From contig JASXTE010000002.1 of the NCBI GenBank assembly GCA_030280995.1, positions 12,658,683-12,722,682 of the forward strand: a DNA stretch of 64,000 nt, given 5' to 3'. This DNA is from Hemileia vastatrix. Lineage: Eukaryota > Basidiomycota > Pucciniomycetes > Pucciniales > Zaghouaniaceae. Below the pieces are notes generated by a model. The model was not told where the DNA came from. It saw only the letters and a list, made by a program, of their open reading frames with translations, and did no database searches. The translations under genes were made by a program, and so were the position numbers. Below are positions 34,515 to 45,954 of this stretch, in pieces (the first letter of the stretch is position 1; each line of letters opens with the position of its first letter).

Positions 34515-35347
34515 CTTCAAACCTCCCAGATAGTTTTATCTGGATGGGAGATGAAAAACAAATATATTGCAACCAAAATTGCTTGTAGCGACTTTGGTTG
34601 CTTTAAAAAAAACTTACAGCCATATTCAAACAGGCTGCAAGTCATTAATATATAAAAAAAAGCAAAGTCTCTGCATGCAACTTTTCTCACTTTAAAACAA
34701 AACATCTTTCAGGCAGTTCAAAACTACCTGCAAGATGTATTATTAAATTGACCAAAGCCACTTTTAGTGGCTTTGGTCAGTTTTTTTCTATTTTTTATAA
34801 AATGCTGCTAGCTTAAAGCTGGCAGCTGAATATTTTTTTTATTTTTAAACACAAGCCACTTCCTGTGGCTTGGGTTATTTTTTTATGTAATTTTGAATTA
34901 CTACCAGCCAGGCTCCCCCTGGATGGTAGTTTATGTTTTAAGCAGAAAATTTTGCCCTAAGCAAATTGGCTTCTTAAACATGACCTAAAACCTCCCAGCC
35001 AGTGTTATCTGGCTTGGAGATGAAAAAATTAGCTCAAACCCAAAATTTTTACAAGAAACTTTTGTTGCTTTATTAAACGACTTTTAGCAAGTTCTAAGCT
35101 GGCTGCAGGTCAATAAAAAAAAAGTGATCAAAGTTTCTGCATGCAACTTGGCTCTCTTTTAAACACATTATCTTTCAGGAAGTCTTAAACTGCATGCAAG
35201 ATGTATTATCAAATTGACCAAAGTCACTTTTAGTGGCTTTGTCAATTTTTTTAAAAATTTTATTAAATGCTGCCAGCTTAAAGCTGGAAGCAAAATATTT
35301 TTTAATTTTCAAACCTGAGCCACTTCCTGTGGCTCAGGGGCTTTTCA
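34515..35347. repeat. Stem-loop array 2, two tandem units of about 483 bp
   Basis: Unit 1 hairpins in order: CTCCCAGATA (34523-34550), GCAACCAAAATTGCT with AGCGACTTTGGTTGC (34569-34601), ACTTACAGCC (34612-34643), CATCTTTCAGGCAG (34703-34737), TGACCAAAGCCAC (13 bp, 34749-34779), GCTGCTAGC (34804-34826), CAAGCCAC (34852-34872) and ACTACCAGCCAGG (34900-34930). Unit 2 starts near 34988 and repeats the order with changed stems, for example CTCCCAGCCAG with CTGGCTTGGAG at 34992-35019 and CCTGAGCCAC at 35314-35338. Its last hairpin lies at 35780-35812, beyond an inserted MITE. Several hairpins correspond to those of array 1 at 9995-10743. Confidence 0.9.
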
Positions 35348-35750
35348 CTATGCACCAAGTATGATATCCCTGATGGGAATATTTTAGTAAGGGACATAAG
35401 GTAAAAAAAATAAATTTAAGAAAATTAAGTGCAAGAAAAATAAATTCAAGAAAAGTAAGTGTGAGAAAAATCACTTGCAACCATGAGAATTTTTTTTTCA
35501 AACAAAATTTAAAAATGTAAAAAAACAGAAAATAAAGTAAAAAATAAAAAAATGAAAATAACAAATCATTTTTTTGAGAAAAAATAAAAATAAAAATTCC
35601 CATGGTTGCAACATATTTTTCTTACACTTATTTTTCACACTTATTTTTTTTCAAATATTTTCTTTACACTTATTTTTCTCCCACATATTTTTCTATCCTT
35701 ATGTCTCTCCCTACAATATCCCCATCAGGGGTATCTTACTTGGTGCATAG
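35348..35750. mobile_element. Foldback MITE
   Basis: The ends CTATGCACCAAGTA and TACTTGGTGCATAG are inverted repeats, and pairing extends inwards (ATCCCTGATGGG with CCCATCAGGGGTAT, CATAAGG with CCTTATG, TTGCAACCATG with CATGGTTGCAA), so almost the whole 403 bp folds back. Taking TA as target duplication gives a core of 35351-35747, which fits a Tc1/mariner-type non-autonomous element. It has no coding capacity and separates the last stem-loop of array 2 from the rest. Confidence 0.85.
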
Positions 35751-35812
35751 TTAATTTTTTAATGTAATTTTAAATCACTACCAGACAGGCTCCCTTTTTC
35801 TTGTAGTGTTAT
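35751..35812. repeat. End of stem-loop array 2 beyond the MITE
   Basis: Continues the unit interrupted by the MITE: TTTTTTAATGTAATTTTAAATCA then a decayed ACTACCAGACAGG hairpin, matching 34880-34930 of the first unit. Confidence 0.75.
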
Positions 35813-36079
35813 ATAAAATTTGAAATCTTGAAAAAAAGATTAGAGGAAATATAAAATGCATATTCCTTGATATATTAAGAATTATGAGTGGTGGAGAATG
35901 TATGAAGGGATTAATGGCTCAAAAATAAAATGTGCCATTTCTGATAAGGAGAGTTCTAGAAAAATAGATATTTTCTATGAAAATGAGATGGGATGGAGTA
36001 CATTAGGGGGTCTCAAACTTGATAAAATATGCCACATAAACATGCCACAAAAAAGTACCAAACACTCCATCAGAAAATG

Positions 36080-36108
36080 AAATACACCTGCCCTTGACAG
36101 GTGTATTT
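36080..36108. repeat. Isolated 11-bp perfect hairpin
   Basis: AAATACACCTG pairs with CAGGTGTATTT around a 7-nt loop. It follows a short ORF of 60 codons (35898-36080) that I cannot support as a gene. Confidence 0.6.
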
Positions 36109-36339
36109 TAATGGTGTTTTTGACCTCAAACAGACCTTCTTTTGGGAAAAACAAGCCATCAAAAGACTTATCTCTTTATCTTGATTAGTCAGAACTAGGT
36201 ACAGACATGCCATCTCCTTAGATTTTTTCACCTAATTCTTAAGGGCTTATTATTCAACAAATGAAAAACGTGACTTCCCACCACTTAAGCAGCCCTTTCA
36301 TCATTCACTCACCCTTAGTCTTCATCACCATTCACTAAC

Positions 36340-36546
36340 ATGCCTCTTTCAGTCCATCATCAACTAGAAATCCCTGCTACTACTCTAGCCCTGGATCTAT
36401 TGGTTAACTCTGATACCAGCTCCAATTCTGAACTTGACTTGGCTTACAAGTGTGACATGCTGGAGAATCACAACTTATATTCCAGAACACCTTCCATAAA
36501 AAACCAAATACAATTTACCCTTGAGGGTCTTTACAACATTCCTTAA
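36340..36546 (+). CDS. Possible small hypothetical protein
   Basis: A 68-codon ORF in a less AT-biased patch, with mixed composition (SDTSSNSELDLAYKCDMLEN). No domain, intron or homologue within the window supports it. It could be an exon fragment of an old gene or chance. Confidence 0.2.
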   Translation: MPLSVHHQLEIPATTLALDLLVNSDTSSNSELDLAYKCDMLENHNLYSRTPSIKNQIQFTLEGLYNIP

Positions 36547-36599
36547 ATTAGCTTTAAACAGATATTTTTCACAACCTTACCTGGATTTCTCAGTTTACT

Positions 36600-39500
36600 T
36601 GAATTGAAAAAAAGTCATTCAATTTTCAGAAATGATTCTTGTTGTACACAAAGAGTTCCTGCTATTTAAATCTTTATTGCACTTTGTCATTTTAGTTCAA
36701 ATTTGAATGGTTCCACATTAACCCATCTTGAAAACCTCTTCCAGATCAGAGATGGAAATAAATATTTTGATTGTAAAACAATGCTTTGAATCTCTCTTAT
36801 ATACATTGCATGCTTCTACTCTTGCTATTTTTTAGGATTTCAGTTGATTGAATGTTTTCTATGTAAAGTAAAAGTATTTTTTTCTCCATATCTACATTAC
36901 TAAAATTCATTCTGGATTTAAATTAATAATTTGATTAAATATGGTTTTTCAACAGCTTCATTAACAAACTGTAATGCACAAGATACATAAATTCACAAAT
37001 TTTATTTTTCAAAATCTAGATATTTGGAAATAACCTCCCATGAGTTTTACTATATTAGTGGATGTGTATTGCCATTTTTTTCATGTCAAAAAATTTTTTA
37101 TGCATGGAAAAAAAATATTCATGTCAGAAAAAAAAATGGAAATACCTCCCCCTGAAATTTACTGTGGGAGGGGGTAAAGATTTCCAAATTTTCATTTTAA
37201 TTTCATAAATTCTTAAATAAATCAATTAAAAAAGATAATCAAACATGCAAAAGTAATGGGATTCACAATACCACATGGAAATGATTTTATATGTGACCAA
37301 AGCCTAAGTAATAATATGACAAGAATTGTATTTATAATTAATCCATTCAATACAAGTAAATGATTAAACTAACACATTTATACAGCAGCAAGGATTTATG
37401 GCACAAAACTTTTACTTGATTTATTATCTTTAATAATTTATAATTTAAAAATTTATGAAATAAAAAAATGGAAAATCTTCTAATTACCATATTTAGAGCC
37501 CCTCCCTAAAGATTTACTAGAAGTCAACCCTTCACCCTTTTCTTTACTTACCTGGTTTATCAGACTTTGGTTGATCTGGAATTAAAAACTAAAATGAGTA
37601 AGCATTTCATAAGATTCCAAAAAAATGAGTAAACTTTTTACAAGATTCCAAACCAGGAGTTTCCTTGGTATTTTGATAATTATCTCTTGGATTTTTGATT
37701 GATTATTATTCTGAGAAGAGTTCCAAATAGATTTGATGACACCATTTCTTGAAAAAAATCCAAAAAATCAACAAATCAGAGGAAAAAAGGATTTATAAAG
37801 AAGAAAAATTGAGGGGAAGATTGATAAAAAAAGCTGAGGAATTGACATACCTTGGGTGTGGTACAATCAAAAGTATCAGAAAAAATATGCATATTATGGA
37901 ATTTCAAAATTCAAAAATGTAAATTAGTTTACATAAAAAGACTCAAATTTAAAATTAGATATCTCAGAAATGTCTGAGCCAATATTTATTCTGCTTTCTG
38001 GAAATGAAATTCATGTCTCTAGAGAACCTGTAATCAAAATAATCTGAAATTTGAATGAGCCAAAATTCAGTAAATGTTAATATTCATCCTCATGAAAAAA
38101 AATCACAAAATAGGAAGGACTCATCCAAAACAGATATTTAGCTGATAAAATCAGAGCCAAAATCCTGAAATATTATTTGAAATATATTGCGTAAGCCCTT
38201 TATGCATATTATGTAACATTGAAGTTAAGAAATTTAAATTAGTCTATGAATCAAGACTCAACTTTGGTAGCAGATATCTCAGCAACCACTTGACCAAATT
38301 CAAGGCTGTCTGCTGGAAATAAAAGCCAAGCTTCTGGAGAGTCTTCCAACAAAATAATATATAATTTAAATAACCCTAACCCTATTTCTGACTCTTTTAT
38401 TTGACTTATAAGAAAATTAAAAAAGGGTTATTAAAATTAAAGCCAGGTATTATCAATGGGCTAAAAAGATTTATTTTGGCTACCTATTTTATTTATAAGT
38501 ATTATATTTGTTCCAGAATAAGAACTTTTTGAGAAGGTTGAAATAAAGTGGATGATAAATAACTCAACAAAAAGTGAGCCAAATCAGATGTTGCTTTGTC
38601 GATATGAGAGCCAGCCTTCTGGAGAACCTTCTTAAAAAAGGAAATGTGATTTGAAAAAACAAAAAATAAATAGAAAAAATAAAAAACACAAATTCAGAGA
38701 AAGAACATCAGTTAAAATTGAAAAAAAGATTGTGGGAGAATGATTTACCTAATGAGATGTCTTCAAAGATGTAAAAGGACCAGATAGAAGTTCAGGAAGT
38801 TATGGATAGAAGAAATAGAAGAATAGTTAAGGAATTATGAGAAGATGAATAAAAGGATATGATTTATCATTGAAAAACAGAAAAAGTAAAAAATTATGCA
38901 ATATCTGATAAAATGAAACTTCATCTTGAGATGATGAACAAAAATAAATAAAGAAGGTAAAAAATATGCTTTCAGTGAAAATTCAAAATCAAAGTCAATA
39001 TGCAAAAATAAAATAACAAACCCAAGTGGAAAGTACATGCAACTTGATGATTCTGAGAGTATGAAAAAAGGTATCAAAAGGGTCGTGTTGAGAATTTGGT
39101 AGTGTGATTAGCATGATGACTGAGTTTTGAGGATAGAAACTTGATCAGGAATTGTTGATAAAGAAAGGAATGAAAAGTTCAGAACTTACTAGGGCATGGT
39201 GTGTAAAAATTTGTATCAAGAAAGTGGGAGGGGAAAGATGTGATTTGTGGTGAATTGGGAAGATCTTTATATTGGTGGGCTGAGCTGTGGTTCAAAAATT
39301 TGCACTAAAGTGGTATGTATTTGACCCCATGTTTGAGATGTCACGTACCAAATCTGCCATGTTTCATGGTGTGTTTATGAGGTGGTTTTCAAATGAAATC
39401 CACCAGGAATATTTGTTTAAGTTTGTGACTTCCTATCAAAAAGAAGATGGGTAGAGGAGGAGGAAGAGATCCTTAAGGAGATCAATAAAATATTACTTTC

Positions 39501-40100
39501 AAAATTTTTTACTGATAAATATTAAATTGAAATGAAGTTTGTAAATACTTTTGTCATTATATTAGTTTCAACCTTTAAATGCAGTTAATATTTCACATGT
39601 ACTCATACCAAAACTTGTCAAGTGATTTATATTAGCATTAAATATTTAAATAGGAAAGCTTGCATATTAATTTACATAACAACCTTGCAAGTTATACACT
39701 TTAAGGAATTTTTTTATTTTTATTTAAATATTAATTTTTCTTTTAATTTAGTAACTGAAGATTTTATTTTCAATGGCCTGTAGGTCTTATATTTTAGGTA
39801 AAATAAAAAAATATACAAATTTTAGTTTTACAAAGACTTAATAGATTTTAAGTGAGAAGTGACTATATTATTTTTAAAATTTGAAAATAGGAATGGAATT
39901 AGTTATTTAAATCCCTAAGTGATTAATATTTTTGATCAAAAAATTTGCTAAATTTATCAATTTTTACAATTATGTAGTAAAAGATATCATTATTGTAAAT
40001 TTAATTTACTTTCTTAATTTTAAGGTTTATCTTTTAGATGCAAAGTAATGCTTTGGTATGTTAAGGAATAATTTTTTATCCTTTAAATTGATAATCATAT
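36600..40100. other. AT-rich region, no genes; degenerate 300-bp repeats at 37950-38660
   Basis: No credible coding sequence. Three diverged copies of a block containing (GA)TATCTCAG, GAGCCA and CTTCTGGAGA-like words lie near 37950-38060, 38270-38370 and 38570-38660, about 300 bp apart. Small inverted repeats rich in C and G runs occur around 37030-37185 (GGAAAT..ATTTCC). Confidence 0.45.
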
Positions 40101-40375
40101 TGGAAGTTCAAAAGCTTATGTTCGATCAATGTGTGCTCAATGTGGGATCAATGAAGGATAAAATCATGGTTATAGTTAATCAACTTATGCATAACTTGAG
40201 ATCCATTAAGGTTCATATTTGGACCAATCTGAGAATAAATATAAATCTAATTCTAACTTTCTTATGTTTATAGAGTATTCATAAACCTGGCATAATGGAG
40301 GGACACTCTAAAGTTCAGGAGAGGGGATTGCTAGAAGTTCACCCCTTGATTCTGGTGGTGATTGCTTTGAGTTTT
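40100..40375 (+). mobile_element. Possible DNA-element remnant
   Basis: Shares GCTTATGTTCGATCAATGTG, CTCAATGTG, GGGATTGCTAGAAG and a following ACCCCTTGATTCTGGTGGTGA pattern with the element ends at 16380-16624 and 53560-53651, but is the most diverged of the three. Confidence 0.3.
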
Positions 40376-41014
40376 CAGTATCTTTTTCTCTACCTTATCA
40401 TATAATAATTTTTTTTCCTTTGGGGAAGAATATTGTTCAAAAGTATGTCCCTTTCTTTTATTTTTTTATTAATTGAAAGAGTTACTTATTCTTTTCTAAA
40501 AATTTATGGCAGAAAATTTCAAATCATTTGTCTATTCTTTAATGAATTCATCTCCTAAAATAAGAATTTTTTTTAAAAAAAAGTATGCTTATCTTATAAT
40601 TATTATTTGTCTACAAAGCCTTTTATTTTTCTTTATTTTTATATATTTAATATTTATAGAAAAAATAATTATTGTAGTTTTCAAATGTTTATAGGATAAT
40701 TTTTTTCTTTTCATAATTAAAATTTAATGGATTTTTCCTTACCATTATAATATTACTGATATTATGGTGTAGATAAATCTTGTGTGTCAAACATATCTGG
40801 CAGGATTATATACTTTAAATCATAATAATTGATGGTAAAATTTTGGAGTTTCAATAAATTTTCATTATGTTTGAATAATTTTATTCTGGCAAATGCTATA
40901 TGCTTACAGGTTATATCAATGTTTTTAATAATTGTGTAATGGTTTTCTTCATTAAATTACATTATTTATGATTGAGATAAAGCAGAATCCTGTATGTCAA
41001 ACACATACAGAAGT
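40376..41014. other. AT-rich flank of element E
   Basis: No gene recognised. The last five bases before the LTR (GAAGT) are not duplicated at the right end of element E (ATGAA after 58194). Confidence 0.4.
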
Positions 41015-42115
41015 TGTAGACAATCCTATAGTACTAGCTATAGGCCTTGACCAAGGGAGTTGGAGTAAAACTGGAGAGAAAAACCCCTGTCCCTTAGAGA
41101 AATACCAGGTGAGATTTATTTGCTACAGAAAATTAGAGACTGTTACTATACCCCTTCCAATGCACTTCTTGACTGCTTTACAAGTCAAGACAGTAGCCAA
41201 TAGCAGACCACTGAGAACCAAAGAACCAGAAACCTGAAATGCAGAAAGATCCACACCAGAAAACCAAAACACTGTGCACTTGTTGCACAGAAAACAGTAA
41301 TAATACTTGATGCAGGTTGCAAAGCTACACCAGAGAAACCAGTTGCCAAAGTTGAGTTAAATGAAGAAATAACCTTACAATAAACACAGCTAATTGTGGC
41401 CAAAAAACAGTGAAAACTGAGTAAGTAACATTGATATCACCTCCAGATGTTTTTATGATAATTAAAGTTTCCCCAAACTGTCTTATTCTGTATGTACACA
41501 CAGACCACCATCTAAAAAATCCATGCACAGAAACAACTTTGGCATTTTTGGCAGCCACATTAATTAAAAACCCTCTAGAAGCACTCCCCAGCCTTCTATA
41601 ACCAAGGCAGGTGGGCCGCCTGACGTCAGGCGGCCCACCTAGAAGTGGCCAGACCTCCTTGAAGCCAGAAAACCACCAAAAACCTCAAATAAAGCCAAAA
41701 ATACTTAGAAAAATCCACCACAACTACTAAAACCCTTTAAACACAAAATTAAGCTATTTCAACTTTGTGACATAAAATATAAAGCCAAATTAGCTCTACT
41801 TAATGGTACTAAGAACTTACCCTAAGACTTAAGGTAAGCCTGTAAAACACAAAAAACAAAATTAAACAGCTATTTTTTAGAAATGAAAAATTAAAAAATG
41901 ACCCCTTAAAACTTAGAATATGAAAAATATCAACAGGACATAAAATATAGATATAGACCGGGGATATCTAATGGTAGTACCCACATGCCCATAGTCCCAA
42001 TATTCACTGAACAAAACCAGAAAAACACCAAATTAATCAACCAATGTCAATTAAGACATACCAAAAAAGTGCCAAACAGACCAAAAAAGACCTCTTCCAA
42101 TGTTGGAAGACCACA
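41015..42115 (-). repeat. 3' LTR of element E (family A)
   Basis: TGTAGACAATCC to ..GACCACA, 1101 bp, highly similar to 57089-58194. It is identified as the 3' LTR because a purine tract (complement TCCTCCCTCC at 42116-42125) lies on its inner side and there is no PBS. Confidence 0.9.
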
Positions 42116-42125
42116 TCCTCCCTCC
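42116..42125 (-). promoter_or_regulatory. Polypurine tract of element E
   Basis: The complement of TCCTCCCTCC, i.e. GGAGGGAGGA, abuts the LTR terminus, identical to the tract in element D. Confidence 0.8.
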
Positions 42126-42163
42126 AATTGAAAATTTCTGCATTCTCCTTCACCAAAAACACC

Positions 42164-42786
42164 ATGTTCACACTTTATTCAAAATTAATCTCTGAAATGG
42201 GTCCCTGTCAATACTGTATTGAACATAACCTTATCTGTATCATATTACCATTAATTCATTCTTACAGAACTTCTTGGGATGCCTGCTATTACAGAAAGAA
42301 ATCTTGCTCCAGACCTTGTCCAATATCATCTGCAACAGATTCACCTCCCCCTCAACCTGGTCCATCTTCCAGCAAAACCAAAAGATCTATGCCTTCCATC
42401 TTGATACCCAGATTGATCAACAAGTTACGCCCTTCCAAAAAGAGTGCCAACAACACTACAACCACTAGCTCTACAATACCTGGTCCTTCTGATGGTGAAA
42501 CCAATGCTTCTCCATACTAAAATTTAATCTGATGAATTACCAGTTCATTCCCATCCAGAGTGATGATGACAATATGGGAACCATTGAAACACCACCACCC
42601 AACCAATTGCCCACCATCAAGGACAAATTCCAACAACATTATTCTCAAAAAAAACCTCTCATTCTAAACTACTTCCAATCCACTCCTGCCTAAGATCCAT
42701 AGGAAATTAAGAAAAGAAGACCTCTCATCCACCAGTTCAAGACTAATTCTGAACACTTTGTTTCATCTCTTGATTCTCTTTTGTAA
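42164..42786 (+). pseudogene. Antisense gene a1 of element E
   Basis: MFTLYSKLISEMGPCQYC starts a Zn2Cys6-like segment: CQYCIEHNLIC, 12 residues, then WDACYYRKKSC. Five of the six Cys positions remain and the fourth is Trp. Then come a Pro/Ser-rich stretch (SPPPQPGPSSSKTKR) and the basic SILIPRLINKLRPSKK. A TAA at about 42518 ends the long frame, but homology to the D and F copies continues with shifts to SSLDSLL and stop at 42786. It is transcribed against gag-pol and sits next to the 3' LTR. Confidence 0.68.
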
Positions 42787-42869
42787 TTGATTCTTGCCTG
42801 AAATTCTTGACTTAGAAATAAAAAAATAATTTGACCACTTTCCAGACTTTCTGAATGTAGCCAACTATA

Positions 42870-43290
42870 AAAAAACTACTCAGTTTAAAGTCTTGGGGGA
42901 CTAACAGCCCTCATTTTATAGTATTGGGCGATTTAAAAACCCTCGGTTTATAGTCTTTGTGGACTAAAAACCTAAATCATAAGGACAGAACCAGAAATAA
43001 AACCATTAAATACTAAAGAAATAAACTAACATTCTAAGGTAACTGTTCTACAGAGCAGACAGCTCATCAGTTACCCACACACTTTCCTTAACTAAATTCA
43101 GAGACTCCCCCTTTGGATTTCCTCTGCAAGAATTACACCAACATCACATAATCAGTTAATAGTCCTGAAGGACTTAACCATTAAACCATCCTCAGTTTAT
43201 AGTCTTGGGGGACTATATCATTTTTCAGTTTAAAGTCTTGATGAACTGACCACAGTGTTCAGTTTAAAGTCTTGACGGAATTTCCACAGT
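42870..43290 (-). repeat. Hairpin-repeat block between a1 and a2 (element E)
   Basis: Words such as CAGTTTAAAGTCTTGGGGGACT, CAGTTTATAGTCTTGGGGG, and AGTCCTGAAGGACT recur. They are the reverse orientation of the block at 31755-32355. A GGTAACTG..CAGTTACC hairpin is at 43038-43075. Confidence 0.82.
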
Positions 43291-43436
43291 TTGCATAAAA
43301 AGGAAAGAGCTGATTCCATGCACAATACTCTACAACCACCATACTGAACTTCCACTTTCTCTTCATCATCTACCTATCACTGATAAAAAAATTTCTTCTC
43401 TGTCTTTTTTCTCTTCCTTGTTGTTCCATCACAGAT

Positions 43437-44985
43437 AACAGCCATATCCCCAGCGTTTGACCCATCAGAACTTCCTTGTTTAACTGCTCCCAAGGACTAT
43501 GCTTGCAAAAATTGTATCCACATGAGCAGACCTTGCACTTTCACTATTCCAGCTCCTGAAGCCAAATTCTACAACAGGGGCTGTGATTCTTGAAACTCCA
43601 AATATAAAAAGTGTGACAGAGAGCCCAATTATCCTATACCACCACCTTCACCTTCACACAAATACATCTTTAGATCTCCTACCAGTCCCCAAAACTTGGT
43701 CCTGCCTTCTCTTCTTTATCTTCAGCTCCATTCAGAAGATCATGCCTCTCTGTTCCCAAAAAACTCTCCAAAATACCTGCCTTATCATCTCAAGAAATAT
43801 CCTTTATCTCTGCAAATTCATCTAAAACAGCTTCAAAATCAGCTCCCAGGCTGCTAGACTGCATCCAGGTGGCCAGCTCCCCTTTCTAGGAAGCAAAAAT
43901 CTGGCTCAAAACATCCAAATTCAGCCTGAAAACAGACAAAAACCACCAGTAAACACCAACAAATCCATGCAACAACCTCCTAGTTCTCCCAGAGCAATAA
44001 ACTCAACAATTTCTTCCTCTAAAAATTCCAAAACTTTTAAAACATCTAGAAGACCTGCCAAAGGACCTCAAGAAGACACAAGAGCCCCAAACACTGCTCC
44101 CAGACAAAAATATCCCTCTCAAACAAGAAGAATTTACTACACTTCTTCTCTGCCAGCCAATTTCTCCTCTGATAGTTCCATTTCTTCCAGATCTTCATCA
44201 AGAAGATTCCAATCAGCTTCCAGGCTACCTTCTCCTGGTCCATCTCAAAACCAACCTGGTACTCCACCACCTGTATCCTACCAAACTGAGCCAAGAAACA
44301 ATATCAACAACAACAACAGCAGCCCTGCTGCTCCAACCAGGCCACAGGAACATCCTCCTTCTAGATCATATTCTCAACACCATTTATAGTATGACCAAGA
44401 AACTCGATACCTCCATCTAGTGGATCCTCCTACTACATGCATTCAGAATTCTTCAACAGCCAAAATCTCGGCCTCTTACAAATTTGATAAGCTTTGAATC
44501 TGTAATTACCAAATTAATAATTTCAATTTCTTCAACAGAACACAACTACTGATTCAATTCTTCTGTTGAGTTAGAACCCACCCTCCTGAAACTTCTATTA
44601 GGATTGGCCAGCCTTTATAAACCACACTAACACTGGATTAGGCCAATATGAAGCAACACCTAAGCATAATGTGTTTAAAAATGCTTAAGCCTTTGCTCTT
44701 CATGGTCCATTGAATGAATTTGAGAAAAATCTGAGGAAACAACTTCTTAATGACCACAGGAAGATGTCTAGAATAATCAAGCACACCTTCCAAAACTCCT
44801 TTTAAGCCTCTTATACTTCTTCCCAAAAATTACCTTATAATCCGGTCCCTGACCATTACAATCCATATACTCTTTCTGGCTGCCTGCGCAACAAAGAACA
44901 CAGTTCTTCCTCCAATCCAAACAAAAATCAAAAACACCAACATAATCCAGACCAACTGCCAGAGGCTTCTTCTTCCAGACATTAA
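43437..44985 (+). pseudogene. Antisense gene a2 of element E: Zn2Cys6-like protein
   Basis: The beginning aligns with the D copy (FDPSELPCLTAPKDYACKNC), though the ATG is lost. The first triad CKNCIHMSRPC is complete. In the second triad (GCDS, stop, NSKYKKCDRE) the middle Cys codon is TGA. A Ser/Arg/Pro-rich linker is open at 43967-44389 (SKTFKTSRRPAKGPQEDTRA, later NNNNSSPAAPTRPQEH). The C-terminal domain (ALHGPLNEFEK) is in pieces between 44640 and 44985, where the frame ends EASSSRH. The gene reads against gag-pol. Likely a nuclear DNA-binding protein by Cys spacing, unproven. Confidence 0.7.
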
Positions 44986-45037
44986 ATAATAATAAAAATT
45001 AATAATTCACTAAATAGAGAGAACAATAATAATTAGC

Positions 45038-45563
45038 AGATATATATATATATATATATATTTGTTTTATTTTTATTTATTTTTATTTTTATTTTTATTT
45101 TTATTCTTATTTTTATTTTTATTTTTATTTTTATTTTTATGTTTATTTTTATTTTTATTTTTATTTTTATTTTTATTTTTATTTTTATTTTTATTTTTAT
45201 TTTTATTTTTATTTTTATTTTTATTTTTATTTTTATTTTTATTTTTATTTTTATTTTTATTTTTATTTTTATTTTTATTTTTATTTTTATTTTTATTTTT
45301 ATTTTTATTTTTATTTTTATTTTTATTTTTATTTTTATTTTTATTTTTATTTTTATTTTTATTTTTATTTTTATTTTTATTTTTATTTTTATTTTTATTT
45401 TTATTTTTATTTTTATTTTTATTTTTATTTTTATTTTTATTTTTATTTTTATTTTTATTTTTATTTTTATTTTTATTTTTATTTTTATTTTTATTTTTAT
45501 TTTTATTTTTATTTTGTATTTTGTATTTTTATTTTGTATTTTGTATTTTTATTTTTATTTTTA

Positions 45564-45594
<31 letters not shown>

Positions 45595-45646
45595 TTTATT
45601 TTTATTTTTATTTTTATTTTTATTTTTATTTTTATTTTTATTTTTA

Positions 45647-45677
<31 letters not shown>

Positions 45678-45825
45678 TTTATTTTTATTTTTATTTTTAT
45701 TTTTATTTTTATTTTTATTTTTATTTTTATTTTTATTTTTATTTTTATTTTTATTTTTATTTTTATTTTTATTTTTATTTTTATTTTTATTTTTATTTTT
45801 ATTTTTATTTTTATTTTTATTTTTT
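45038..45825 (+). repeat. TA and (TTTTTA)n microsatellite
   Basis: About 24 bp of TA dinucleotide, then about 760 bp of the hexamer TTTTTA with occasional one-base phase shifts and a TATTTTG patch at 45513-45545. Long Phe/Leu/Ile ORFs through it are meaningless. Element D has only a short T/A-rich stretch at the same place (29700-29760). Confidence 0.97.
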
Positions 45826-45954
45826 ACGGATTGTTACTTAAATTACTAACACACTAAAAAAACTTGAAAAGAATTAATCAAAATTACGTAAAAAATTTGA
45901 GAGTTGAGGAACTAAAATGAGATGAATAATAATAAGATGAGAAAAATAATAATT

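Noticed and set aside
40058..40694. Short hydrophobic ORFs (62-71 codons)
   Set aside because: Composition follows the AT-rich background; no start context, motif or homologue.
45062..45857. Long ORFs of alternating Phe, Leu, Ile and Tyr (up to 259 codons)
   Set aside because: Pure translation of the TTTTTA hexamer array; no codon complexity and open in several frames at once.
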